Origin: JAJCZZ01 sp964569085
GTDB lineage: Bacteria > Gemmatimonadota > Gemmatimonadetes > Longimicrobiales > Gaopeijiaceae
Direction: 5' to 3'
Assembly: GCA_964569085.1 (NCBI GenBank)
Contig: CAZMTA010000016.1
Span: forward strand, 1 to 64,000
Length of the DNA: 64,000 nt
Each line of letters begins with the position of its first letter. Position 1 is the first letter of the stretch. Positions 17,026 to 25,019 of this stretch are shown here, in pieces. Under the pieces are notes generated by a model. It was not told where the DNA came from, made no database searches, and was given only the letters and a program-made list of their open reading frames with translations. Both the position numbers and the translations under genes were made by a program.

Positions 17026-17550
17026 CTACATCCCCTCGGGGTAGGCCGCGATGCACTCGATCTCGAGGGCCGCGCCCAGGGCCAGCTCCTCCACCGACAT
17101 GGCCGAGCGGGCGGGCGGCGCCCCGGGGAAGAACGAGATGTACACCTGGTTCACGGCCCCGTAGTCGGCGATGTCGTCGAGGAAGAGCGTGCACTTCACC
17201 ACGTCCCCCATGGTGAGGCCCTCGGCCCCGAGCACCGTGCGGATGTTCTCCATGGTCTGCCGCGCCTCGGCCTCGGCGCCTCCCTCCACCACCCGGAGGG
17301 GCTCCACCCCCGGCTCGGTGCCGATCTGCCCCGACAGGAAGAGGAGGTTGCCGGTGCGCACGGCGGAGGAGAACACCGGGAGGACGGCCACGCCCTCGGC
17401 GTCCACCACCATGCGGCGCGGCGGATCGTCCGAGCCGGTGGTCTCGGGGATCCGGTTCGCGTCGGTGCGCTCCTCCAGCGTGCAGGCGGCCGCGGCGACC
17501 AGCACGAGCGCGGCGGTGGCGAGGGTGCTCACGATGCCACGGCGGTCCAC
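17026..17550 (-). CDS. RidA-family protein with lipoprotein signal
   Basis: 174 residues. The N-terminus has a hydrophobic segment ending in AAAC, a lipobox, so the protein should be a lipoprotein. The C-terminal 120 residues are a RidA/YjgF domain (NLLFLSGQIGTEPG, ENIRTVLGAEGLTMGDVVK, RSAMSVEELALGA, IECIAAYP). RidA normally deaminates reactive imines in the cytoplasm; export is unusual. The Arg in PPARSAM corresponds to the catalytic Arg. GTG at 17550 follows AGGAG. A TAGCTT hexamer (minus strand, 17596-17591) could be its -10 element. Confidence 0.83.
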   Translation of the reverse strand: MDRRGIVSTLATAALVLVAAAACTLEERTDANRIPETTGSDDPPRRMVVDAEGVAVLPVFSSAVRTGNLLFLSGQIGTEPGVEPLRVVEGGAEAEARQTMENIRTVLGAEGLTMGDVVKCTLFLDDIADYGAVNQVYISFFPGAPPARSAMSVEELALGAALEIECIAAYPEGM

Positions 17551-17596
17551 GGCGGTGCTCCTCTCGGGGGGACGATCTCGGGGACGGAGCAAGCTA

Positions 17597-17995
17597 CTAC
17601 ATGGAGCCCGGCCGCGCGCCGGGCTCCGGCGGGCCCGTCTCCCGGCGGCGCCACCAGAGCCAGTAGACGACGCCGTTGAGGAGGAGGACGCCCACGCCCA
17701 GCGCGATCTGCACCTCCCGGGTGAGCCCCGCCGGGTAGAGCACGGGGACCACGTAGTGCTCCAGGAAGCTCCCCTCGTAGCCCTCGGCCCCCGCCAGGCG
17801 GCGGAGGCGGTTCTCCAGGGGGGTGAGGGGGCAGATCCACCCGGCCAGGGAGACCCAGGCGCCCCACGCCGCCGCGGGAAGGTGGAGCCACGCCAGCCAT
17901 CGCCAGCGGAGCGCCAGGAGCCCTCCGAAGACCACGAAGAGGACGAAGGCGGCGTGGAGGGCCAGGACGAGGTCGGCCAGCAGCGCGTGGGGCAT
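17597..17995 (-). CDS. DUF2784-family membrane protein
   Basis: 132 residues with four hydrophobic segments. The conserved features of DUF2784 are visible: ADLVLALHAAFVLFVVFGG at the start, LHLPAAAWGAWVSL and the GWICPLTPLEN loop, then EHYVVPVLYPAGLTR. Function of the family is unknown. It lies upstream of the lipoprotein RidA gene in the same direction with a 46-base gap. Confidence 0.85.
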   Translation of the reverse strand: MPHALLADLVLALHAAFVLFVVFGGLLALRWRWLAWLHLPAAAWGAWVSLAGWICPLTPLENRLRRLAGAEGYEGSFLEHYVVPVLYPAGLTREVQIALGVGVLLLNGVVYWLWWRRRETGPPEPGARPGSM

Positions 17996-18040
17996 GGGGG
18001 GAGACTGGCGCCACGACGCCGCTCCCGCAAAGGTTCACCC

Positions 18041-19372
18041 ATGGACCGACGCGCCTTCTCCCGACTCTCCGCCAGCGCCCTCGCCGGGCTGGCCCTTCCC
18101 CACCCCGCCCTCGCCTTCCAGCGGGGCGCCGCGCAGGAGCTCCGCGTGGACGGGGCCCGCCTGAACGCCCGCCTCCAGGAGCTGGCCGCCTTCGGCCGGG
18201 ACGCCGAGGGCGGCAACATGCGGGTGGCCTTCAGCGACGCGGACCTGGAGGCCCGGGCGTGGTACGCCGACCTCCTCCGCGGGGCCGGCCTCCGCACCCG
18301 GGTGGACGAGGCCGGCAACCTCTGGGGCCGACGCGAGGGCACCGAGCCCGGGCTGCCGCCCCTGGTCACCGGTTCCCACCTGGACGCCGTCCCCGGCGGG
18401 GGCCACTACGACGGGCAGGTGGGCGCCATGGGGGCGCTGGAGGTGGCGTGGACGCTGGCCGACGCCGACATCGCCACGCGGCACCCGGTGGAGGTGGTGG
18501 TCTTCCCCAACGAGGAGGGGGGCAAGACCGGCAGCCGCGCGCTGGTGGGCCAGGTGGAGCCCTTCGAGCTCGACCTGGAGACGGCCTCGGGCTACACCAT
18601 CGGGGAGGGGCTCCGGCGGATCGGCGGGGACCCGGACCGCCTGGACGCGGCCCGCATGGCCCCGGGAGACGTGGCCTCCTTCCTCGAGCTGCACGTGGAG
18701 CAGGGCGCGGTCCTCGACGCCGACGGCATCGACATCGGGGTGGTGGAGGGCATCGTGGGGATCATGCGCTGGGAGGTCGTGGTCGAGGGGGACACGAACC
18801 ACGCCGGCACCACGCCCATGCCCCGCCGGCAGGACGCCCTGGTGGCCGCGTCCCGCTTCGTGGACGCCGTGCACCGCACCGCCCTGGAGATGCCGGGCCG
18901 GCAGGTGGCCACCGTGGGGCGCCTGGCCGTGGAGCCGGGAGCCCCCAACGTCATCCCGGGGCGCGTCGTCCTCTCCCTCGAGGTCCGGGACCTCTCCATG
19001 GAGGGGATCGAGGCCGTGTACGAGGCGGTGCGGGAGCGGGCCGACGGCATCGCCGGGGAGACGGGCACGACCTTCTCCTTCTCCCGCTTCTACCTGAGCG
19101 AGGCGGCCCCCACCCACCCCATCATCCGCGACGTGGTGGAGGCCCAGGCCCGGGCCCGGGGCCTCTCCACGCTGCGCATGCCCTCCGGCGCGGGCCACGA
19201 CGCCCAGAGCATGGCCAAGATCGGACCCGTGGGGATGATCTTCGTCCCCAGCCGGGACGGGATCAGCCACGACTCCCGCGAGCTCACGGACGCGGAGGAC
19301 GTGACCCGGGGCACCGACGTGCTCCTGGGGACGCTCCTGGCCCTGGACCGGTTGGACCCGGGACCGGCGTGA
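18041..19372 (+). CDS. Exported M20 hydantoinase/carbamoylase-type amidohydrolase
   Basis: 443 residues. The N-terminus MDRRAFSRLSASALAGLAL looks like a Tat signal (RRxF). Metal ligands of the M20 family are in place: GSHLDAVPGGGHYDG (His and Asp), FPNEEGG (Glu pair), LHVEQG and the C-terminal GAGHDAQ. The domain-swapped dimerisation region with NHAGTTPMPRRQDAL fits N-carbamoyl-amino-acid hydrolases and allantoate amidohydrolases. Substrate uncertain, and export is atypical for carbamoylases. ATG at 18041. Confidence 0.86.
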   Translation: MDRRAFSRLSASALAGLALPHPALAFQRGAAQELRVDGARLNARLQELAAFGRDAEGGNMRVAFSDADLEARAWYADLLRGAGLRTRVDEAGNLWGRREGTEPGLPPLVTGSHLDAVPGGGHYDGQVGAMGALEVAWTLADADIATRHPVEVVVFPNEEGGKTGSRALVGQVEPFELDLETASGYTIGEGLRRIGGDPDRLDAARMAPGDVASFLELHVEQGAVLDADGIDIGVVEGIVGIMRWEVVVEGDTNHAGTTPMPRRQDALVAASRFVDAVHRTALEMPGRQVATVGRLAVEPGAPNVIPGRVVLSLEVRDLSMEGIEAVYEAVRERADGIAGETGTTFSFSRFYLSEAAPTHPIIRDVVEAQARARGLSTLRMPSGAGHDAQSMAKIGPVGMIFVPSRDGISHDSRELTDAEDVTRGTDVLLGTLLALDRLDPGPA

Positions 19373-19400
19373 GGGCCGGGCCGAGCCTCCTCCCTTCCCG

Positions 19401-20486
19401 ATGATGTCCGTCCTCCTGGTCGCGGTGGGCGTGGGGATCCTCACGGCCGGCGCCGACGTCCTCGTGCGCGGCGCCAGCGGGCTGGGCTACCGCGCGGGGC
19501 TCTCGCCGCTGGTGGTGGGGCTCACCGTGGTCGCGTTCGGCACGAGCTTCCCCGAGGCGGCCGTGTCGGTGGGCTCGGCGCTGGAGGGCCGCGGTGGCCT
19601 GGCCCTGGGCAACGTGGTGGGCAGCAACGTCTTCAACGTGCTGGTGGTCCTGGGCGCCTCGGCCATGGTGGCCCCGCTGGTGGTCCAGCGGCAGCTCGTG
19701 CGGCTGGACCTGCCGGTGATGGTGGCCTCCTCCTTCCTGGCCGCCTTCCTCCTCTGGGACCGGAGCCTGACCCGGGGCGAGGGCGCGCTCCTCTTCGGGC
19801 TCTCCATGCTCTACACCGGGATGCTGGTGCGCCTGGGACGCGCCGCGGGGTCCGAGTCCGAAGAAGACGACGGACCGGCACCGGGCGGGCGGCGCCCCCT
19901 CTGGCAGCTCCTCGGCTTCGTGGCCGTGGGCGTGGTCCTCCTGGTCCTGGGGGCCCGCCTCCTGGTGTCGGGCGCCTCCACCATCGCGCTGGGGCTGGGG
20001 GTGAGCGACCTGGTGGTCGGGCTCACCGTCGTGGCCGCCGGGACGTCCCTCCCCGAAGCCGCCACCTCCATCGTGGCCGCGTGGCGGGGAGAGCGGGACA
20101 TGGCGGTGGGGAACGTGGTGGGGAGCAACACCTTCAACGCCCTCTTCGTCCTGGGCGCCGGCGGGCTGGCCGCCCCGGAGGCCATCCCGGTCTCCACCGG
20201 GATCCTGACCTTCGACGTGCCGGTGATGCTGGCCGTCTCCCTGATCTGCCTCCCCACCTTCCTCACGGGGTGGGCCATCTCCCGGCGGGAGGGCCTGGTC
20301 TTCATCCTCTACTACGGCGCCTACCTGGCGTACCTGGTGGCCCACAGCGCGGACCACCCGGCGGAGGAGATCATCCGCACCGGCCTCGTCTGGTACGCCC
20401 TCCCCCTCACCGTCGTCACGCTGGGGCTCATGCTCTGGCGGCAGTGGGGCCCGGGCGGGGAGAAGCGGAGAGGGACCGCCCCCTAG
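19401..20486 (+). CDS. Calcium/sodium (cation:proton) antiporter, CaCA family
   Basis: 361 residues, about ten membrane helices. The two inverted alpha repeats that form the ion path are explicit: GTSFPEAAVS with GNVVGSNVFN in the first half and GTSLPEAATS with GNVVGSNTFN in the second. The acidic Glu in each PEA motif binds the cation. Similar to YrbG-type exchangers in the inner membrane. The stop overlaps the end of the convergent MFS gene by four bases. Confidence 0.92.
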   Translation: MMSVLLVAVGVGILTAGADVLVRGASGLGYRAGLSPLVVGLTVVAFGTSFPEAAVSVGSALEGRGGLALGNVVGSNVFNVLVVLGASAMVAPLVVQRQLVRLDLPVMVASSFLAAFLLWDRSLTRGEGALLFGLSMLYTGMLVRLGRAAGSESEEDDGPAPGGRRPLWQLLGFVAVGVVLLVLGARLLVSGASTIALGLGVSDLVVGLTVVAAGTSLPEAATSIVAAWRGERDMAVGNVVGSNTFNALFVLGAGGLAAPEAIPVSTGILTFDVPVMLAVSLICLPTFLTGWAISRREGLVFILYYGAYLAYLVAHSADHPAEEIIRTGLVWYALPLTVVTLGLMLWRQWGPGGEKRRGTAP

Positions 20487-21706
20487 GCCTCCGCCCGCCG
20501 CCCCTTCGGGTCGTCCACCCGCTGCAGGAGGAGGATGCCCACCACCAGGATGGAGAGGAGCGCCAGCACCGAGAGCCGCTGGTCCCCGCCGGTGAGCACC
20601 GCCACCTGGCCGAAGAGGATCGGGCCCATGATGGAGGAGCTCTTCCCGCAGAAGGCGTAGAAGCCGAACATCTCGGCCTCCTTGCCGTCGGGGATCAGCG
20701 AGGACATGAGCGCCCGGCTCGCCGCCTGGGCCGAGCCCAGCCCGAAGCCGGCCAGCACCGCCAGGGCGAAGAAGACCTCCCGGCTCTCCACGAAGAACAC
20801 GCCCAGGGCGATGACGGCCCAGAGGAAGAGCACGCCGGTGAGCACCTTCTTGGGGCCGAAGCGGTCCGTGGGCCTGGCCAGGGCGAACGCACCGGCCAGC
20901 GCGCTGACCTGGACGACCAGGAAGAGGACGATGGCGTCCTGCTGCCCGAAGCCGAACTCGGCCTCGGCGAAGGGGCCCGCCATGACGATGACGGTGAGGA
21001 TGAAGTCGATGTAGAAGAAGAAGGCCAGGAGGAAGCGGCGCAGCTCCTTCTCGGCCAGGACCTCCCCCACGATGGTGCGGAAGTTGGTGAGGCCCCACCG
21101 TGCCGCCTGGCCCATGGGCACGCCCGTGCCCCGGTCCGCCGGAAGGATCAGGAAGGTGGGCACCGCGAAGAGCGCGAAGAAGCCGGCGGTGGCCAGCCAC
21201 ACCAGGTCGATGTCGATGCCCACCAGCGGGATCGCCATGAGGAGGCCCACGATGGAGCCGGCGTACCCCACGCCGAACCCGAGCCCCGAGACCCACCCCT
21301 GCTTCTCCTTGGGCGCGATGTCCGGGAGGTAGGCGTTGTAGAAGACCAGCGCCCCCTCGAAGCCCACGTTGGCGATGACGTAGAGGATGAGCCCCCGGAC
21401 CGCCATCCCCGGTCCCAGGAAGGTGAAGAGGGACACGCCGAGGACGCACTGGACGGTGAAGAAGAGCATGAAGCGCTTCCGCACCCCGCTGCGGTCGGCC
21501 ACGGCGCCCAGGAGCGGGGCCGTGAGCGCCACGATGAGGACCGAGATGGAGACGGCGGCGCCCCACCAGCCGGTGCCCGCCCCGTCCTCGTTGCCCACCA
21601 CGGTGGACGTGTAGTAGATGCTGAAGACCGCGGTCTGGATGACCGCCGGGTACACGGAGTTGGCGAAGTCGAAGAGCGCCCAGGCGCCGACCTGCTTGCG
21701 GTCCAT
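20483..21706 (-). CDS. MFS transporter, UMF1/Atg22-like
   Basis: 407 residues, about twelve membrane segments. The opening WALFDFANSVYPAVIQTAVF is the hallmark of the UMF1 (Atg22-related) branch of the major facilitator superfamily, with the cytoplasmic loop GAVADRSGVRKR between helices 2 and 3 and PTDRFGPKKVL between 8 and 9. Yeast Atg22 exports amino acids from the vacuole; bacterial substrates are not known. Transcribed divergently from the SDR gene at 21871. Confidence 0.88.
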   Translation of the reverse strand: MDRKQVGAWALFDFANSVYPAVIQTAVFSIYYTSTVVGNEDGAGTGWWGAAVSISVLIVALTAPLLGAVADRSGVRKRFMLFFTVQCVLGVSLFTFLGPGMAVRGLILYVIANVGFEGALVFYNAYLPDIAPKEKQGWVSGLGFGVGYAGSIVGLLMAIPLVGIDIDLVWLATAGFFALFAVPTFLILPADRGTGVPMGQAARWGLTNFRTIVGEVLAEKELRRFLLAFFFYIDFILTVIVMAGPFAEAEFGFGQQDAIVLFLVVQVSALAGAFALARPTDRFGPKKVLTGVLFLWAVIALGVFFVESREVFFALAVLAGFGLGSAQAASRALMSSLIPDGKEAEMFGFYAFCGKSSSIMGPILFGQVAVLTGGDQRLSVLALLSILVVGILLLQRVDDPKGRRAEA

Positions 21707-21870
21707 GGAGTCCCGGTGGGGGCAGGAGGACAGGCGCCGACGGAGGGGTCGGCGGCCCCACGGTATCCCCGGGCCCCGCGTCCCCGCCAGCCCGGTTGCG
21801 TCCCCTCCCCCGCGCCGTGAACGTTCGGGGCCCTCGACACGTCCCCGTCCCAGCCCGGCCCGGAGGCCCC

Positions 21871-22647
21871 ATGAACCGACTCGAAGGAAAGCGCGTCCTC
21901 GTCACCGGAGCCTCGGCGGGCATCGGGAAGGCGTGCGCGGAGGCCTTCGCGGAGCGGGGCGCCCACCTGGCGATCTCGGCCCGGCGGGAGGAGCGGGTGC
22001 AGGCCCTGGCCGCCGGGCTCCGGGAGGCCCACGGCGTGGAGGTCCGCGCCGCCGCCCTGGACGTCACCGACCGCGGCGCCGTGGAGCGCTACGTGGCCGA
22101 CCTGGAGGACGAGGGGTTCGCCGTGGACATCCTGGTCAACAACGCCGGGAAGGCGCGGGGGAAGGAGAAGCTCCACGAGGGAGACGTGGAGGACTGGGAG
22201 GAGATGATCGACACCAACGTGAAGGGCCTCCTCTACATGAGCCGCGCCGTCCTCCCCCACATGGTCGAGCGGGACCGGGGCCACGTCATCAACATCGGCT
22301 CCATCGCCGGCCGGTGGGTCTACCCCGGCGGCAACGTCTACAACGCCACCAAGTACGCGGTCTACGCCCTCAACGAGGGGATGAACATCGACCTCCTGGG
22401 CACGAAGGTGCGGGTCTCCAGCGTGGACCCCGGCCTCACCGAGACCGAGTTCAGCGAGGTGCGCTTCCACGGCGACACCGAGGCGGCCGACGCCGTCTAC
22501 TCCGACACCACGCCCCTCACCGGGGCGGACGTGGCGGACGCGGTGTGCTACGTGGCCAACACCCCGCCCCACGTCGACGTGATCAACCTGGTCCTCATGC
22601 CCACCGCCCAGCGCCACGCCATGCTCGTGGACCGCGAGGACGGCTGA
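21871..22647 (+). CDS. Short-chain dehydrogenase/reductase (YdfG-like)
   Basis: 258 residues, classical SDR. NAD(P) site TGASAGIGKA near residue 12, NNAG at about 90, and the catalytic Ser in NIGSIAG with Tyr and Lys in YNATKYAV. The arrangement and end (PHVDVINLVLMPTAQRHA) resemble serine/3-hydroxy acid dehydrogenases such as YdfG. Acts in the cytoplasm; exact substrate unknown. ATG at 21871 follows GGAGG. The following MFS gene starts 19 bases after the stop, probably the same transcript. Confidence 0.88.
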   Translation: MNRLEGKRVLVTGASAGIGKACAEAFAERGAHLAISARREERVQALAAGLREAHGVEVRAAALDVTDRGAVERYVADLEDEGFAVDILVNNAGKARGKEKLHEGDVEDWEEMIDTNVKGLLYMSRAVLPHMVERDRGHVINIGSIAGRWVYPGGNVYNATKYAVYALNEGMNIDLLGTKVRVSSVDPGLTETEFSEVRFHGDTEAADAVYSDTTPLTGADVADAVCYVANTPPHVDVINLVLMPTAQRHAMLVDREDG

Positions 22648-22666
22648 GCGGCCGGACGCCCCCCTC

Positions 22667-23917
22667 ATGAGCCGCACCCAGGACCGCCGCGACCTGGTCG
22701 TCATCTTCACGCTCTGGCTGCTGGTCTTCAGCGCCGCCAGCCAGATCATGATCATCTCGCCCATCCTCCCCCGCATCGGGGAGGAGCTGGGGATCGCGGA
22801 CGCGGTCCTGGGGACGCTGGTCTCGGCCTACTCCCTCATGGTGGGCGCGTTCGCGATCCTGGCCGGTCCCGTCTCGGACCGGATCGGGCGGCGGCGCATC
22901 CTCATCCTGGGCACCGCGGCCATGACCGTGGCGCTGGTGCTCCACGGCTTCGTCCAGGGCTACGCCTCCTTCCTGGTGGTGCGGGTCCTGGCCGGGATGG
23001 CCGGCGGGGTCCTCTCCGGCGCGGCGGTCTCCTACATCGGGGACTACTTCCCCTACAACCGCCGCGGATGGGCCACCGGATGGGTCATGAGCGGGGCGGC
23101 CTTCGGGCAGATCATCGGCATCCCCATGGGGATCGCCATGGCGGAGCGGTGGGGCTTCCGCTCGCCGTTCTACCTCTTTGCCGTGACCATGGCGTTCACG
23201 GTGGTCCTCCTCTTCACCCGGGTCCCCCAGCCCGACGTGAAGCGGACCGAGGGCCGACTCACGGTGGGCGGGGCGGCGCGGGACTACCTGGCCATGCTCC
23301 GGCGCCCCGAGGTGGCGTGGGCCGCGGTGGCCTTCTTCATGATGTTCCTGGGCGTGTCGTTCTTCGTGGTCTACCTCCCCACCTGGCTCGAGCGGAGCAT
23401 GGGCGCCACCGGGGACCAGATCGCCCTCATGTTCCTGGTGGGCGGGATCGCCAACGTGGCCACGGGCCCCCAGGCCGGGAAGCTCTCGGACCGCATCGGC
23501 CGGAAGGCCATCATCCTCCTGGCGTGCGTGGGGCTCTCGGCGGTCATGGCCCTCACCCCCATCCTGGTGACGAGCCTCTGGGTGGCCTACCCCATGTTCT
23601 TCCTGACCATGGTGCTGGTGGCCATGCGGGTCAGCCCCTTCTCGGCGCTCCTCACGGCGCTGGTGAACGACGAGCGCCGGGGCGCGCTCATGAGCCTGAC
23701 CGTGGCGCTGGGCCAGGTGGGGTTCGCGGTGGGGGGTGCCCTGGCGGGCCCGCTCTACGCCGGGGCGGGCTACGGGTCCACGGCGCTCCTCGGCGCCGTC
23801 TCCGTGCTCTGCATGGGGCTCATCGTCTGGTTCTTCATCCCCGAGCCGCCCCGGGGGGGCGCGCCGGTGGCCCTGGCCACCGGCCCGGTGCCGGCGCCCC
23901 GCCCCGCCGTGGAGTAG
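22667..23917 (+). CDS. MFS transporter
   Basis: 416 residues, twelve membrane segments. Motif A between helices 2 and 3 is seen in GPVSDRIGRRRILI, repeated in GKLSDRIGRKAIIL between helices 8 and 9. The N-terminal half has the drug-efflux-like RVLAGMAGGVLSGA. Likely a proton-driven exporter; substrate cannot be read from sequence. Follows the SDR gene closely. Confidence 0.88.
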   Translation: MSRTQDRRDLVVIFTLWLLVFSAASQIMIISPILPRIGEELGIADAVLGTLVSAYSLMVGAFAILAGPVSDRIGRRRILILGTAAMTVALVLHGFVQGYASFLVVRVLAGMAGGVLSGAAVSYIGDYFPYNRRGWATGWVMSGAAFGQIIGIPMGIAMAERWGFRSPFYLFAVTMAFTVVLLFTRVPQPDVKRTEGRLTVGGAARDYLAMLRRPEVAWAAVAFFMMFLGVSFFVVYLPTWLERSMGATGDQIALMFLVGGIANVATGPQAGKLSDRIGRKAIILLACVGLSAVMALTPILVTSLWVAYPMFFLTMVLVAMRVSPFSALLTALVNDERRGALMSLTVALGQVGFAVGGALAGPLYAGAGYGSTALLGAVSVLCMGLIVWFFIPEPPRGGAPVALATGPVPAPRPAVE

Positions 23918-24023
23918 CCCGGCGCGGTCCGCCGCACCCGGGCGCCTCCCGGCCTCCCCGCCCTGTCGCACGGGGGGCATGCGGCTATCTTACCGGGTCC
24001 CACCCCCCCACCGGTGAGGCCTC

Positions 24024-25019
24024 GTGAGCCCTGACGGCAGGACCAAGCGCATTCTGGTAGTGGAGGACGCCTTCGACCAGGCGCTCCTGGTGAAGTCGTT
24101 CCTCCAGTCCCAGACCGGGTACGAGGTCGTCCATTCCCAGGACGGCGACCAGGCCGTCTCCCTCCTGGAGAGCCAGGAGTGGGACCTCCTGGTGTGCGAC
24201 CTCAACCTGCCGGGAACCGACGGCTACCAGGTCATCGCCCGGGCCAAGGCCCAGGATCCGGGGCTCCCGGTCCTGGCCACCACGGGCTACACGGCCCGGA
24301 CCTACCACGAGCAGGCCTACCGGGCCGGCGCGGAGGACCTCCTGGTCAAGCCGCTGGACCGGGCGGAGTTCCTGGGTCGGGTGGCCCAGCTCATGGGCGG
24401 CGGCGCCGCCGCGACCACCGGAGGCGGGGGCTCGATCCTGGCGGTGGGCGGCCTGGTCGGGGACGCCGAGATGGGGTGTGGCGGCACGCTCCTGGCGGCC
24501 CGGGCCCAGGGCAAGGACGTCATGATCGTGCCCCTCTGCTCCGACGACCTGGACAACCGGGGGGCCGGGCTGCGGGGCGCCAAGGCCGCGGCCGCCGTCC
24601 TGGGCGTGGACGTCCTCCTGGAGGAGGCCGCCATGGGCGACACCCGGGGCAGGGTCTCGCTGGTGGAGCTGGCGGTGCGCGACCTGGCGCCCGACGAGGT
24701 GTACCTCCCCGCCATGGACGAGGACCATCCCGCCCGGCGGGAGGCCTTCCGCATCACCAAGGCCGCGACGGTCGGGGTGCCGCGGGTCCTGGGGTACCAG
24801 ACCGCCACCACCGGCGTGGGCTTCCAGCCCACGGTCTTCCGGGACGTGGCCGGGCAGATGCTCCGGAAGATGGAAGCGCTGGCCGCGTACCAGGCGGCCG
24901 GGGCCGGCCGCATGGACCTCACCGCCCGCATGGCCCAGGCCTACGCCCGCTTCTGGGGACGCTTCCAGGAGTTCGGCGAGGTCGAGGCCTTCGAAGTCAT
25001 CCGCGACGAGACCGCATGA
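24024..25019 (+). CDS. Response regulator receiver fused to degenerate PIG-L (LmbE-like) domain
   Basis: 331 residues. Residues 8-123 are a receiver domain: acidic pair Glu14/Asp15, phospho-acceptor Asp59 (LLVCDLNLPG), Thr86/87 and Lys109. After a Gly/Thr linker, residues 137-320 resemble PIG-L N-acetylglucosamine deacetylases (GDAEMGCGGTLLAARAQG, YLPAMDEDHPARREA). The zinc motif HPDD is replaced by LVGD (His to Leu144) and the third ligand in HPDH is Arg238, so two of three zinc ligands are missing and catalysis is unlikely. GTG start; TATCTT at 23986-23991 may be a -10. Stop overlaps the next ATG. Confidence 0.8.
   Translation: MSPDGRTKRILVVEDAFDQALLVKSFLQSQTGYEVVHSQDGDQAVSLLESQEWDLLVCDLNLPGTDGYQVIARAKAQDPGLPVLATTGYTARTYHEQAYRAGAEDLLVKPLDRAEFLGRVAQLMGGGAAATTGGGGSILAVGGLVGDAEMGCGGTLLAARAQGKDVMIVPLCSDDLDNRGAGLRGAKAAAAVLGVDVLLEEAAMGDTRGRVSLVELAVRDLAPDEVYLPAMDEDHPARREAFRITKAATVGVPRVLGYQTATTGVGFQPTVFRDVAGQMLRKMEALAAYQAAGAGRMDLTARMAQAYARFWGRFQEFGEVEAFEVIRDETA

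Noticed and set aside
19401..21706. Prophage or genomic island boundary around the transporter cluster
   Set aside because: Base composition matches the surroundings, and there is no integrase, attachment repeat or tRNA.
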